From the IMG/VR virus record IMGVR_UViG_3300006749_000101, positions 1-26,114 of that record: a DNA stretch of 26,114 nucleotides; one strand, 5' to 3'. Source of the DNA: a virus. The first letter of the stretch is position 1; each line of letters opens with the position of its first letter. Positions 12,430 to 20,937 of this stretch are shown here, piece by piece. A program made the position numbers and the translations under genes. Below the pieces are notes generated by a model that worked only from the letters and a program-made list of their open reading frames with translations, was not told the DNA's origin and made no database searches.

Positions 12430-14381
12430 GCCAGATAAGTTTCATAAACAGAATGGATGGCACAAAAGAAGAGATCGAAAGCGATATTAAAGAGGTAGCC
12501 ACAGGTGCGTTAGACTCCGATTGGTCGCCTCCTGCGTCGTTCCCGGATCACTACAAAGAAGCCAAAGTAATATCTATTGACTTAGAAACCCGTGACCCAA
12601 ACCTAATGACATTGGGACCAGGTTGGGCGAGAGACGACGGCTACATTATTGGATACGCTGTCGCTTTCAACAACTTCTGTGGGTACTACCCTATCCGACA
12701 TGAGGGTGGTGGTAATCTGCCAGAGGCGGCAGTGACAGGTTACATCAAAGAAATGATGGCGACTAACATACCCAAGGTCATGCACAACGCTCAGTACGAT
12801 GTCGGTTGGATGCGTTGGGCGGGCATCGAAGTCAACGGTGTCATCAACGATACAATGACTGCTGCGGCTATGCTTAACGAGAACAGGCGGTGGTACAACT
12901 TGAACTCTCTTGCCATTGATTATCTTAACGAAAGCAAGAATGAGAAAGCCATGAAACGTGCGGCGGCAGACTACGGTGTTGATCCGAAGGCTGATATGTG
13001 GCGACTGCCAAGCCGATTTGTAGGCGAGTATGCAGAGCAAGATGCAAGTGTCACGCTTCGCCTATGGGAGTTATTGAGCCGTGAGATGGATAAAGAAGAG
13101 GTGCGTAGCATCTTTGATCTTGAGACAGAACTCACACGTTTACTTATCGACATGCGTTGGCGTGGTGTGCGTGTTGATTTGGAAGCCACAGAGAACACAC
13201 GGACTGAGTTAGAAAAGCGTGAGAAGAAACTCCTAGCAAGTATAAAGAAGGAAACCGGGTTAGACATAGAACCTTGGAACCCAACGTCTATTAGCAAACT
13301 GTTTGATTGGCATGAGTTAAAGTATCCCAAAACGGATAAGAGCCAAGCACCAAGTTTCACGAAACAATTTTTGGCGGCACACCCTCATCCAGTAGCACAG
13401 CAGATACTCAGGCTTCGAGAATTTAATAAAGCAAACACAACATTCATCGAGAACATACTCAAATTTGAACATAAGGGGCGCATACATGCAGAGTTTCATC
13501 CACTTCGTTCTGATGACGGCGGCACTGTCACTGGGCGGTTCTCTTCATCAAACCCAAATCTCCAGCAAATTCCAGCACGAGATCCTGAGATTAAGTCTCT
13601 TATCAGAGGATTGTTCTTGCCAGAAGAGGACGAGAAGTGGGCAAGCTTTGACTACGCATCACAAGAGCCTCGTTGGTTAGCGCATTACTGTGCGTCTTTA
13701 AAAGGCGCAAACAGGCACGAGCAGATAGACAGTGTGATAACCGCATACCATGAAGGGGATGCAGATTTTCACCAAATGGTTGCGGATATGGCTGGTATCA
13801 CTCGTAAGAACGCAAAGACAGTCAATTTAGGCATCATGTATGGTATGGGTGTAAACAAACTGGCAGGAGTCTTGGATGTTGACGTAGACTCTGCAAAGGA
13901 ACTACTCGAAGAATACCATGAGAAAGTTCCGTTTGTTAAAGGACTAGCCAATGCTGTCCAAGGTAAAGCGGAACGTGATGGTGTTATTCGCACGATCCTG
14001 GGACGTAAGTGTCGTTTCGATATGTGGGAGCCCCGCAGATATGGGTTACACAGAGCACTGCCACTGGAAGAAGCCTTGCGAGAGCATGGTCCCAAAGGCA
14101 ATATCAAACGTGCGTTTACATACAAAGCATTGAACCGATTGATTCAAGGCTCGAGCGCAGACCAGACCAAGAAAGCTATGGTAGACTTGTACAAAGAAAA
14201 CATCGTGCCTCTGCTCACAGTGCATGATGAACTGTGTTTCAGTATTGAATGTGACGAAGAAGGCAATCTCAACGAGGATCAGATGAGAGAGATTGCGATA
14301 ATTATGGAGAACTGTATTGACGCAACCGTGCCGTTTAAAGTTGACATTGCAGTTGGTGATAATTGGGGGCAGATAGATTGA
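12426..14381 (+). CDS. Family A DNA polymerase (PolA-like)
   Basis: The 651-residue phage replicative polymerase has a 3'-5' proofreading exonuclease followed by a polymerase domain. The exonuclease is of the DEDDy type: DLE (Asp52, Glu54), HNAQYD (Asp125) and YAEQD (Tyr202, Asp206). The polymerase has motif A SFDYASQEP (Asp409), motif B RKNAKTVNLGIMYG (Arg460, Lys464, Tyr472) and motif C HDE (600-602). The residue that corresponds to E. coli Phe762 is leucine (Leu468). Published work on viral PolA links Leu here with slower, possibly temperate, lifestyles, whereas Tyr is typical of lytic T7-type phages. There is no 5'-3' nuclease domain. It overlaps the helicase gene by ATGA. Confidence 0.95.
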   Translation: MSQISFINRMDGTKEEIESDIKEVATGALDSDWSPPASFPDHYKEAKVISIDLETRDPNLMTLGPGWARDDGYIIGYAVAFNNFCGYYPIRHEGGGNLPEAAVTGYIKEMMATNIPKVMHNAQYDVGWMRWAGIEVNGVINDTMTAAAMLNENRRWYNLNSLAIDYLNESKNEKAMKRAAADYGVDPKADMWRLPSRFVGEYAEQDASVTLRLWELLSREMDKEEVRSIFDLETELTRLLIDMRWRGVRVDLEATENTRTELEKREKKLLASIKKETGLDIEPWNPTSISKLFDWHELKYPKTDKSQAPSFTKQFLAAHPHPVAQQILRLREFNKANTTFIENILKFEHKGRIHAEFHPLRSDDGGTVTGRFSSSNPNLQQIPARDPEIKSLIRGLFLPEEDEKWASFDYASQEPRWLAHYCASLKGANRHEQIDSVITAYHEGDADFHQMVADMAGITRKNAKTVNLGIMYGMGVNKLAGVLDVDVDSAKELLEEYHEKVPFVKGLANAVQGKAERDGVIRTILGRKCRFDMWEPRRYGLHRALPLEEALREHGPKGNIKRAFTYKALNRLIQGSSADQTKKAMVDLYKENIVPLLTVHDELCFSIECDEEGNLNEDQMREIAIIMENCIDATVPFKVDIAVGDNWGQID

Positions 14382-14557
14382 TTGAGTATGTATTAGTTTT
14401 GTTGGTTGAGTTACACGAGTTCGATGTCTACAGCATGACAGAGGCGCGGATAAATCTTACTCGAGAAGAGTGCTATGTATTGGCTGAAAAGATAAATACA
14501 GACTCAAACAGCAGGAAGATAGCGACGTGTATCCCGTTTGAGAAGAAATCATACTAG
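14378..14557 (+). CDS. Small hypothetical protein after polymerase
   Basis: This 59-residue product would begin at TTG 14378, overlapping the polymerase stop as TTGA, with GGGGGC at 14365-14370 as ribosome site. This mirrors the primase-helicase junction. A start at 14363 is possible but has no site. The protein has a hydrophobic start (IEYVLVLLVELHEF), then charged helices. No family is recognised. It is the last gene of the plus-strand replication block and its stop overlaps by 4 nt a small gene on the other strand. Confidence 0.6.
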   Translation: MIEYVLVLLVELHEFDVYSMTEARINLTREECYVLAEKINTDSNSRKIATCIPFEKKSY

Positions 14558-14676
14558 AACTGCGTTCTCATGTGATGGCGCGGTCCGTGTTTTTTACGAA
14601 TGTGTAGCCCACGTTTTTTGTTCTTACGTTGTTTACGCTTCGGTGGAGCGTAGACGTTCATAACCTTTTTAGCCAT
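14554..14676 (-). CDS. 40-residue very basic protein
   Basis: This small gene encodes about 40 residues, MAKKVMNVYAPPKRKQRK followed by NKKRGLHIRKKHGPRHHMRTQF. Nearly half are Lys, Arg or His, and there is a single Tyr. The start has AAAGGG six bases upstream, within the end of the preceding minus-strand gene. It is the last gene of the virion and lysis block and meets the plus-strand block tail to tail with a 4-nt overlap. No family is recognised. A DNA- or RNA-binding or packaged basic peptide is possible. A 9-bp hairpin lies within it (14631-14655). Confidence 0.6.
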   Translation of the reverse strand: MAKKVMNVYAPPKRKQRKNKKRGLHIRKKHGPRHHMRTQF

Positions 14677-14677
14677 T

Positions 14678-14869
14678 TCAACCCTTTATCTTTTTTGTTA
14701 TCCATAAGACGGTTGCATAGACAAGTAAGCCGTAGATGGTAGCGATGCCGATGTCTAACAAATGTTCTCTCATATTGTAAATAAATTCGATGCCAGCTTC
14801 AACATCACTGGAACCGCCACCTATTGTAATATTTTTTGTGCCGGAGAACTCTTCTATCGTTTGTTCCAT
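14678..14869 (-). CDS. Single-TM membrane protein, possible holin
   Basis: This 63-residue protein has a soluble acidic N-terminus and one hydrophobic segment at residues 40-58 (IGIATIYGLLVYATVLWIT), ending in KKIKG. That gives an N-out, C-in or reverse topology with a basic tail. It follows the M15 peptidase gene with a TAATG junction, the normal place for a holin or a lysis accessory protein. Spanin-like features (lipobox, coiled coil) are absent. The holin call rests on context and topology, so it is tentative. Confidence 0.6.
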   Translation of the reverse strand: MEQTIEEFSGTKNITIGGGSSDVEAGIEFIYNMREHLLDIGIATIYGLLVYATVLWITKKIKG

Positions 14870-15255
14870 TAATACGACCAGATTGTTGGGCGACGTTCGT
14901 TATCAAGATCGTCCAGGTGTATAAAGCGTGAGCCGAAGTCTCCCTTCTGAGCTATGCCAACACCTGTGAAGTCTCCGCTGTCCAAGGCAAGTTGCAGAAC
15001 GCTGAGTGCATCTGCCCCGGAGACAGCAATGTCCACTGCTCTCCCGCTTGCGTGTGCACCCGGTTTGGTTTTACGAGCTTCGATAGGATGGTTAGGACAA
15101 CGATAGCCTGAACTAATTGTCATGCCTCTGCCGTAGGTTGACCGAAGGTTTTGTATCTTATGCACGAAGTCCAACTCAATTCCCTCTGAGCCACAGTGCT
15201 GGCAAGTAAACTCACCCGCAGAAAAGTTTTCAAACTGCGTCCAATCCTTTTCCAT
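14869..15255 (-). CDS. M15-family peptidase, endolysin
   Basis: This 128-residue enzyme matches the Peptidase_M15_3 pattern: SSGYRCPNHP (48-57), HASGRAVDI with zinc ligands His68 and Asp75, and FIHLDD with ligand His113. A CxxC pair (Cys18, Cys21) sits in the N-terminus. The family is D-alanyl-D-alanine carboxypeptidase-like or L,D-endopeptidase, which cleaves peptidoglycan cross-bridges. No signal peptide is present, so release would depend on a holin, consistent with the TM gene directly downstream. It follows the giant virion protein gene with a 1-nt junction. Confidence 0.9.
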   Translation of the reverse strand: MEKDWTQFENFSAGEFTCQHCGSEGIELDFVHKIQNLRSTYGRGMTISSGYRCPNHPIEARKTKPGAHASGRAVDIAVSGADALSVLQLALDSGDFTGVGIAQKGDFGSRFIHLDDLDNERRPTIWSY

Positions 15256-18200
15256 TATGCTCTTCCTAATCTTTTAGCGAGTTCCATGTTTCGCGCTTGT
15301 TCAATCGGGTTATCACCTAAAACGTCTAAATCTAACGGTGTCTGTAGTCCGGTAGCGGTGGGTAATGGGGCGACGGCTGGTGCGCTAGGCGACGAGAGAG
15401 CCTGTGACAAAACAGGAACATTTGATGTTTGACTCACTGTTGGTCTAAGCGGTGTTACTGGTTCCGGTTCTTCAAAAAGTGGGAACGGTTCATCCAAACG
15501 AACTTGTTTAAGTTGTCTGTCTGAGATTCTATTTAAATCTGATCTAAGAACAGCTAGATCTCTAGCGGGAAGAACTCGACCCTGACCTTCTCTTTGTTCT
15601 CTCTGAGCTTCTTCTACTAAACTATACCCTATCCTTAACGGTTGAAACTTACCTTTAAGAATTTGATTTACGTCTTTCGCACCAATGCCACGCCCTTTTG
15701 CTTTTCTTCTAATATCGCGGTCACTAAGACCAAGACTCTTTGCCGCTTCAAAATCAAGAAATAGATCTTGTTGTAGTCTAAATAAATCTTGGTTGGCATC
15801 CACCCAACCGTTTATAATATCTTCTTCAGAAGCATCATTAGCTCTGAATATTCTACTTAACTCTGGCGCAGGTCCATCGTTTCTAAACTTGGCATAAGCC
15901 GAAGATGAAAACTGAACCTGGTTGTTAGCATCAAGAGTCAAGCTACGAGCGCCAAGTGTATTAGCCATTATTTCTTCGTATAGATCAAACTCTCTGCCGT
16001 AAGCTGTTGGAGTTTCTGTCGCTGCTCTTGTGATTTTACCGGGGACAACACCTCGGTCTGCTCTGATTGTTACAAAGTTATCAACGATAGACGGGTTCAT
16101 CGCACCTAAAATATGGCGCATACTTTTAACCATTTTCTCATATCCATCGTCAGCTTGGTCATATACTTCCGCACCTGTTCTGCGCCGACCACCACGTCCG
16201 AAACCTGCTACACTAACCACGTCAGCAACACGTTCCGACAATAACGCTTCTTCTGTAAATGGTTGTGCTAGTTTCCCAATAAAAGTAAAAGCACCATCAG
16301 CTATTTTCTGAATCTCACCTTTACCCAATGCCTCACCTTTTGAGTAAGCCTCAAGAGCCGCTTTCGCTGGAGCCACCGCAGAATCATACGGGGCATAGTA
16401 ACTGATAGGCATGTACTGCATTTTACCGTCTTTAGGTTTGGTTAAAGGAACCATAACCTGACCCTCATAGAAATAAGGCTTGAGTTTATCCAACCCTTTT
16501 CTTTCTCCCTCGGTAAGACCGAGCGCGGCAGACGCACCAGCGGCAATTGCAGGACTAACGCCAGCGGCTGTTGTGACATAACCTGTTAATCTCTTTGCAC
16601 CGATAGCATTGATTTCACGTTGTAGACGCTGTGCTGCTTTCTTTCCTATTTTTTCAACTATGTCGTCGGTAGCACGGAAAGAAATTTCTGCCGCACCTTG
16701 GCGGACAATGTTGTAACTGTTACGAATGACCTCTGCACTAAAGCCTACAAAGTTACCAGCAACAGGTAATCGAGCCGCCATCTTTGCAATACGAGGTATG
16801 CGACTATAAACAGGCATGACATCCTTAACAATGTCCGCAGTCCATGTGTCAAAGAAATTGTCACCGTGAATATTACTTTTACGTTTTGCTATTCCTTGAG
16901 CGATTAAATCATCCGCAACCAGATCCCAATCAGATGCTTTAATTACTGCTTGTCCTGTTTCATCAAGGACAGAGTTACGAAGTGCGGCAGCATAACGAGC
17001 TCTTTCAGAAATAAAAGCGTTCATCTTCCAGAGGTTGTCCGCAAAAGCGTAACTGGTTTGAAGTCCTTTAATGGGTGCACCTGCTGTTTTAGCGGCGGCT
17101 TCTGCACCCGGAATGTTTTTAGCGGCATCTGTAAGCTTTTCCGTAAAGCTGACCACACGCCTTCCGCCTCTTTCTGCTTCTCGTAACGTGCCTCGTAATG
17201 TGTCTTGCATCTCTTTAACGAGAACACTGTCCTCAAGTAAACCGTTACGCATAGCTAGTTGATAAAAGTTCACAAAGTCTTCTTCGCGCATATTAGCCAT
17301 CTTTGCGGCGGATATATCAAAAGCATCAAAGATGTCTCCTGCTCGTGGCATGTGACCGTTAGCTGTGCCAAAGAAAACTCCAGAGGCATAGTTACGAGCT
17401 TGAGCCATTGTACTGAACACAGTCTTTGAAATTTGTGACGCACCTTTAGCTTGAATACCTAATGCCCACATATTACCAAGAGCAGTTCTGGCGATAGGAC
17501 GAGTGGTTAAAGCATCGTATAATTCTTTTTTAACAAAGTTGCCGCCTAAGACACCGAACTGACCACCAAAAATAGATCGTTGTGCAAGCGGGACTTGAAC
17601 ATACAGTGTGTTTGTTAAACGTTTTGCTAATTCAGGAGACTTCTGAGTAAGCTCTACCATGTCCTCTGCTTTTATAATCAGTGGTGTAGCAGCCCCCTCG
17701 TCCAAACCTTTAATAATATCATCTGCTGTGCCTGTGATACTAGAGTTATTCAAAAGTTCGTTGTAGAGTCTTGAGGAACCAGCCAAACCAGCCATGTCCG
17801 TAATTGTTTGTAGGTATCGAGTAACGGCTGCATTACGTCCTGTTTTCACTTCTCCCATCAATTCACGAAGCATAGGAGAAGCTTCTAGAATTGGGCTTCG
17901 ACTTTTTAAAAGATCTTCGGAAACCTTATACAAAGGCACTGCTTCACCTAAAAACCGTGCACCTGCTGCGTGTACTCTTGATGATTTTTCAACTTGTTTT
18001 TCTAGGTTTTCTGTCCCTGCCTTTGTTAAACCTTCAATCGAAAGACGGTCTGTTATACCAACTCGATCTTTAACAATGTTATCGAGAACATATTGTTCTG
18101 CGGTTTGTCTTAAAAGTCCCTGAGACTCAAGATCTCTTATTTCTTGACCACCATTTTTAGTGAGGTATGTTTCGACCTCATCAACAGCAGTCTTAAACTT

Positions 18201-19640
18201 ATCTGTTTGTATGATGTTTCTAAGGTTTTTACGATCTATACCGCCTGTGTACATTCGGCGTAAATATGCGTTTTCGCGTTTTTCAAACGCTTTACGCATC
18301 CCCTCATAAACCTGCTGGGCTGTTCTTATTACTTTTCCATCTGGTCCGAGTTCATCTCTAATATCGCCGTTTTTGTACGCTGTAGTAAGTTGATCGTAGA
18401 TTTGTTCAGAAAGATTATTACGAGCCGCAGCAAGCTGTCTCGCAGAGTTTCGCACATTGTCAGTGTACGCATTTAAGGCTGTCTCATCACCATCCAGATA
18501 CTTAATCAAATCATCATACGCCGCTTGATACTGTGCCTTACCTTTTCCAAATAAGGGCATCGAGCCAACTGTTGCGCGAACTTCTTTGTCGTAGCTTGAT
18601 AAAAGTTTAGCCGCAACTTTTGTCTGTCCTTGAACTCCGCTTCCCGTATCAAGAATACTTTCAGAAAGTTCTTTTTCCAACAGCCCTGCGGTGGTAAAAA
18701 ACTTTTTGAAATTTGTTGTGTTGAACACTGGAATTTTATCTGCTTGTTCCGCTAAAACATCAAAGCCCCTACCTATTGCTGCTGTAGCAGGAGCAATTAC
18801 AGGGTTAGCTACAACACCCGCACCGCCAATAGCGGCTCCTGCGACAGGTAAGGCAAAGTCAACCGCAGCACCTATAGCAAGACTTTCACCAGCAATACGA
18901 AGTTTGTTACGAAGCCTTCGAGCTACTTCGTCTCTCCCGGTAAACCCCATGTCTTCCTCTGTTTCGAGAAAATCCGGCAAAGCATCGAAGTGATCAGACA
19001 TCGTAGACACACCGTCTGGTGCAACCATAAAGTCCGCTGTGGCAGTGGCTCCGGTTGTAACAAGTCCTCGTTTAAGATCATATAAACGACGTGTAGCAGG
19101 ACCCGCACCTTCTCCCGCAAGAAGAGCCTTACCTGCGGCACTATCACCAAAAGTTTCCGCTGCTTTACCAAAACGAGTTTTCGATGTACCAACGGCTCGT
19201 GTACCACGAGCAACTTTACCAGCAGTGTTCATCCAGCCGACTACGGGGATAGATGTAGTGGCGAACAAACCAAGAAGTTCTGCCATTTCTCCTGCTTGCG
19301 TTTCAGGATTCACACCAAGTCGATCTCTCAACTGACCTGTAAAAGCATCAAGGTCGCGTAAGGTATCATCGTCTGCGAGTGCATCATACAAACCAAAACC
19401 AAGCGAAGCTAGTCCTTCCGGCACACCAATTAAAGTTCCTGATACAACCCCCTTAAACACATCACCTAACACACTAACGTCTTGAGTTGTTCCTTTGATC
19501 GGATTAGGATTGCGAATAGAAGGAGTTGCAATCAGACCTCTTTCAGAAATACTTTTCTTTAATTCAGAAGCGGCTGATGTCTCTTTGTTTTCAACAAAGC
19601 CTCTTTGTCTTATTAATTCTTGAAGTTCTTCAGGGGTCAT
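15255..19640 (-). CDS. Giant 1461-residue virion protein, presumed ejected
   Basis: This is the largest product of the window. It is rich in Ala, Gly, Lys and Arg. A predominantly helical N-terminus is followed by hydrophobic Gly/Ala-rich stretches (for example around residues 60-160 and 245-290, GESLAIGAAVDFALPVAGAAIGGAG). Long charged helical segments follow in the middle (LRKAFEKRENAYLRRM-type), and a Gly/Ala hydrophobic stretch near residues 1015-1045 (YVTTAAGVSPAIAAGASAALG). Such large proteins next to tail hub genes in marine podoviruses are internal virion proteins that are ejected to form a DNA translocation channel. No lysozyme or transglycosylase active site is recognised. The role is from gene position and composition. 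It is preceded by the 19656-20936 gene with a 15-nt gap. Confidence 0.75.
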   Translation of the reverse strand: MTPEELQELIRQRGFVENKETSAASELKKSISERGLIATPSIRNPNPIKGTTQDVSVLGDVFKGVVSGTLIGVPEGLASLGFGLYDALADDDTLRDLDAFTGQLRDRLGVNPETQAGEMAELLGLFATTSIPVVGWMNTAGKVARGTRAVGTSKTRFGKAAETFGDSAAGKALLAGEGAGPATRRLYDLKRGLVTTGATATADFMVAPDGVSTMSDHFDALPDFLETEEDMGFTGRDEVARRLRNKLRIAGESLAIGAAVDFALPVAGAAIGGAGVVANPVIAPATAAIGRGFDVLAEQADKIPVFNTTNFKKFFTTAGLLEKELSESILDTGSGVQGQTKVAAKLLSSYDKEVRATVGSMPLFGKGKAQYQAAYDDLIKYLDGDETALNAYTDNVRNSARQLAAARNNLSEQIYDQLTTAYKNGDIRDELGPDGKVIRTAQQVYEGMRKAFEKRENAYLRRMYTGGIDRKNLRNIIQTDKFKTAVDEVETYLTKNGGQEIRDLESQGLLRQTAEQYVLDNIVKDRVGITDRLSIEGLTKAGTENLEKQVEKSSRVHAAGARFLGEAVPLYKVSEDLLKSRSPILEASPMLRELMGEVKTGRNAAVTRYLQTITDMAGLAGSSRLYNELLNNSSITGTADDIIKGLDEGAATPLIIKAEDMVELTQKSPELAKRLTNTLYVQVPLAQRSIFGGQFGVLGGNFVKKELYDALTTRPIARTALGNMWALGIQAKGASQISKTVFSTMAQARNYASGVFFGTANGHMPRAGDIFDAFDISAAKMANMREEDFVNFYQLAMRNGLLEDSVLVKEMQDTLRGTLREAERGGRRVVSFTEKLTDAAKNIPGAEAAAKTAGAPIKGLQTSYAFADNLWKMNAFISERARYAAALRNSVLDETGQAVIKASDWDLVADDLIAQGIAKRKSNIHGDNFFDTWTADIVKDVMPVYSRIPRIAKMAARLPVAGNFVGFSAEVIRNSYNIVRQGAAEISFRATDDIVEKIGKKAAQRLQREINAIGAKRLTGYVTTAAGVSPAIAAGASAALGLTEGERKGLDKLKPYFYEGQVMVPLTKPKDGKMQYMPISYYAPYDSAVAPAKAALEAYSKGEALGKGEIQKIADGAFTFIGKLAQPFTEEALLSERVADVVSVAGFGRGGRRRTGAEVYDQADDGYEKMVKSMRHILGAMNPSIVDNFVTIRADRGVVPGKITRAATETPTAYGREFDLYEEIMANTLGARSLTLDANNQVQFSSSAYAKFRNDGPAPELSRIFRANDASEEDIINGWVDANQDLFRLQQDLFLDFEAAKSLGLSDRDIRRKAKGRGIGAKDVNQILKGKFQPLRIGYSLVEEAQREQREGQGRVLPARDLAVLRSDLNRISDRQLKQVRLDEPFPLFEEPEPVTPLRPTVSQTSNVPVLSQALSSPSAPAVAPLPTATGLQTPLDLDVLGDNPIEQARNMELAKRLGRA

Positions 19641-19655
19641 ATCAGAACCTATCGG

Positions 19656-20936
19656 TTAAGTTATTGTTTGCTGTTTGTTTCTGCGCTCACGGCGAGAAGT
19701 TGCTGACCCAATTACATTAGTTCTGTTTCTCTTTTCACGAGCATCAAAAAGTCTTTCCGCTATTGTTTTTTCAAGATCGTCTATTCTACTGTCGATTGTT
19801 GTTATGTCTTTGTTTTTCTCAAGGAACTCTACTCTGTTACCTTTTAGTCTTTCAAGACTGCTCAAAGATTTTCTTAAAAAAGCATCCCTTTTTGTAAACT
19901 CTTCTGGAATTTTTGAAGGATCTTCAAGCATTGATTGAAGATCTTCTACACTCTCGGTAGTTGTAGTGGTTTCAGAAGGAGGAGGAGTTTTAGGAGCAGC
20001 ACCTATAATAGCTGAAGTTAAAACTTGAGCAGTATTTGGATCAACAGCAAAAACCTCTCTATCGCCATTTTTATTTATTTCTTCCATAATAAAGACAGGT
20101 TGATTAGCAGAAATACCCGCGTCTATCCCATATTTGTCGAGTGCTTCTTGTGCAGTAATCCTTGCGACTACTTTGTCACTTGCTGATAAAGTGTTTGCAA
20201 TGGCTGTTGGGCGATCCTCCCCTTTAGCCGTTGTTGATTGTGTAACGGTAGCAAGAAGGCCCCGAACACTATCTGGGCTTACTCCTATGTCGTCAAGGAA
20301 GCGTTCGGTAGCACTACCTGCTCCAAGACCGTCTCTTAAAATAGCTTCATTAAAAACGGCTTGTTCATTTTCTGTTAATGTAGACTTCCAAGCTTCCAAA
20401 GATTGAGCAACACCGTCTTCTCCGATAACTTTGTTATCAGAAGTTAAACGTCCACCGAGTGCAAAAATAGCGTTTTGCACTCTTGTTGGTGGTTTTTCAG
20501 ACGCTTGTTTTTGAAGCTCAAATTGTTCTTCTCGGAGCTCTGCGGCACGACGTTGACGCTCTATGCCCTCAATGTCCGCGAGTCCTTTCGCAACGCGAAG
20601 CTGTCGTGCTTCTTCTTCTTTTCTTCGGCTACCAGCTTGATCAAAAGCTCCTGTAAGACCCGCAATTGCAGCATCTGTTGTGCCAAGTTGAGGGTTGACC
20701 AAGGCAGACTTAGCCATATTAATACCCAAATCGGTTAAGAAGTTTCCTGGTCTTTGCCGTGTTGCTTGTTCCATCAACATTCTTTGATACTCAGCTAAAG
20801 CGTCTACGGATCCACCAACGTTCATACGAAGAGGCTCAACCTGATTCATCAACTCTTGTGATGATGCAAGAATACCAGCGGCTTTACGAGCAGAGCCGGG
20901 GCGACGAAACATTCTACGATTTGAACCTTTAACCAT
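19656..20936 (-). CDS. Helical structural protein
   Basis: This 426-residue protein has a basic start (MVKGSNRRMFRRPGSARKAAG), a strongly helical, charged first half with a coiled-coil-like stretch (about 105-145, RRKEEEARQLRVAKGLADIEGIERQRRAAELREE), and a second coiled-coil region near the C-terminus (RDAFLRKSLSSLERLKGN). The pattern resembles inner-core or ejection proteins of podoviruses. It is co-transcribed with the giant protein gene. A single base separates it from the upstream Gly/Ala-rich gene, and AGAGGATAGA precedes its ATG. The virion role is inferred from context. Confidence 0.7.
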   Translation of the reverse strand: MVKGSNRRMFRRPGSARKAAGILASSQELMNQVEPLRMNVGGSVDALAEYQRMLMEQATRQRPGNFLTDLGINMAKSALVNPQLGTTDAAIAGLTGAFDQAGSRRKEEEARQLRVAKGLADIEGIERQRRAAELREEQFELQKQASEKPPTRVQNAIFALGGRLTSDNKVIGEDGVAQSLEAWKSTLTENEQAVFNEAILRDGLGAGSATERFLDDIGVSPDSVRGLLATVTQSTTAKGEDRPTAIANTLSASDKVVARITAQEALDKYGIDAGISANQPVFIMEEINKNGDREVFAVDPNTAQVLTSAIIGAAPKTPPPSETTTTTESVEDLQSMLEDPSKIPEEFTKRDAFLRKSLSSLERLKGNRVEFLEKNKDITTIDSRIDDLEKTIAERLFDAREKRNRTNVIGSATSRRERRNKQQTIT

Positions 20937-20937
20937 T

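Noticed and set aside
14631-14655. 9-bp hairpin as terminator of the replication operon
   Set aside because: The nearest T-run begins 10 nt after the stem on the plus strand and none follows on the minus strand. It also lies inside the small basic gene.
18691-18993. Ala/Pro-rich plus-strand frames opposite the structural genes (also 22477-22962 and others)
   Set aside because: They are antisense shadows of Gly/Ala-rich coding sequence, without ribosome sites or family resemblance.
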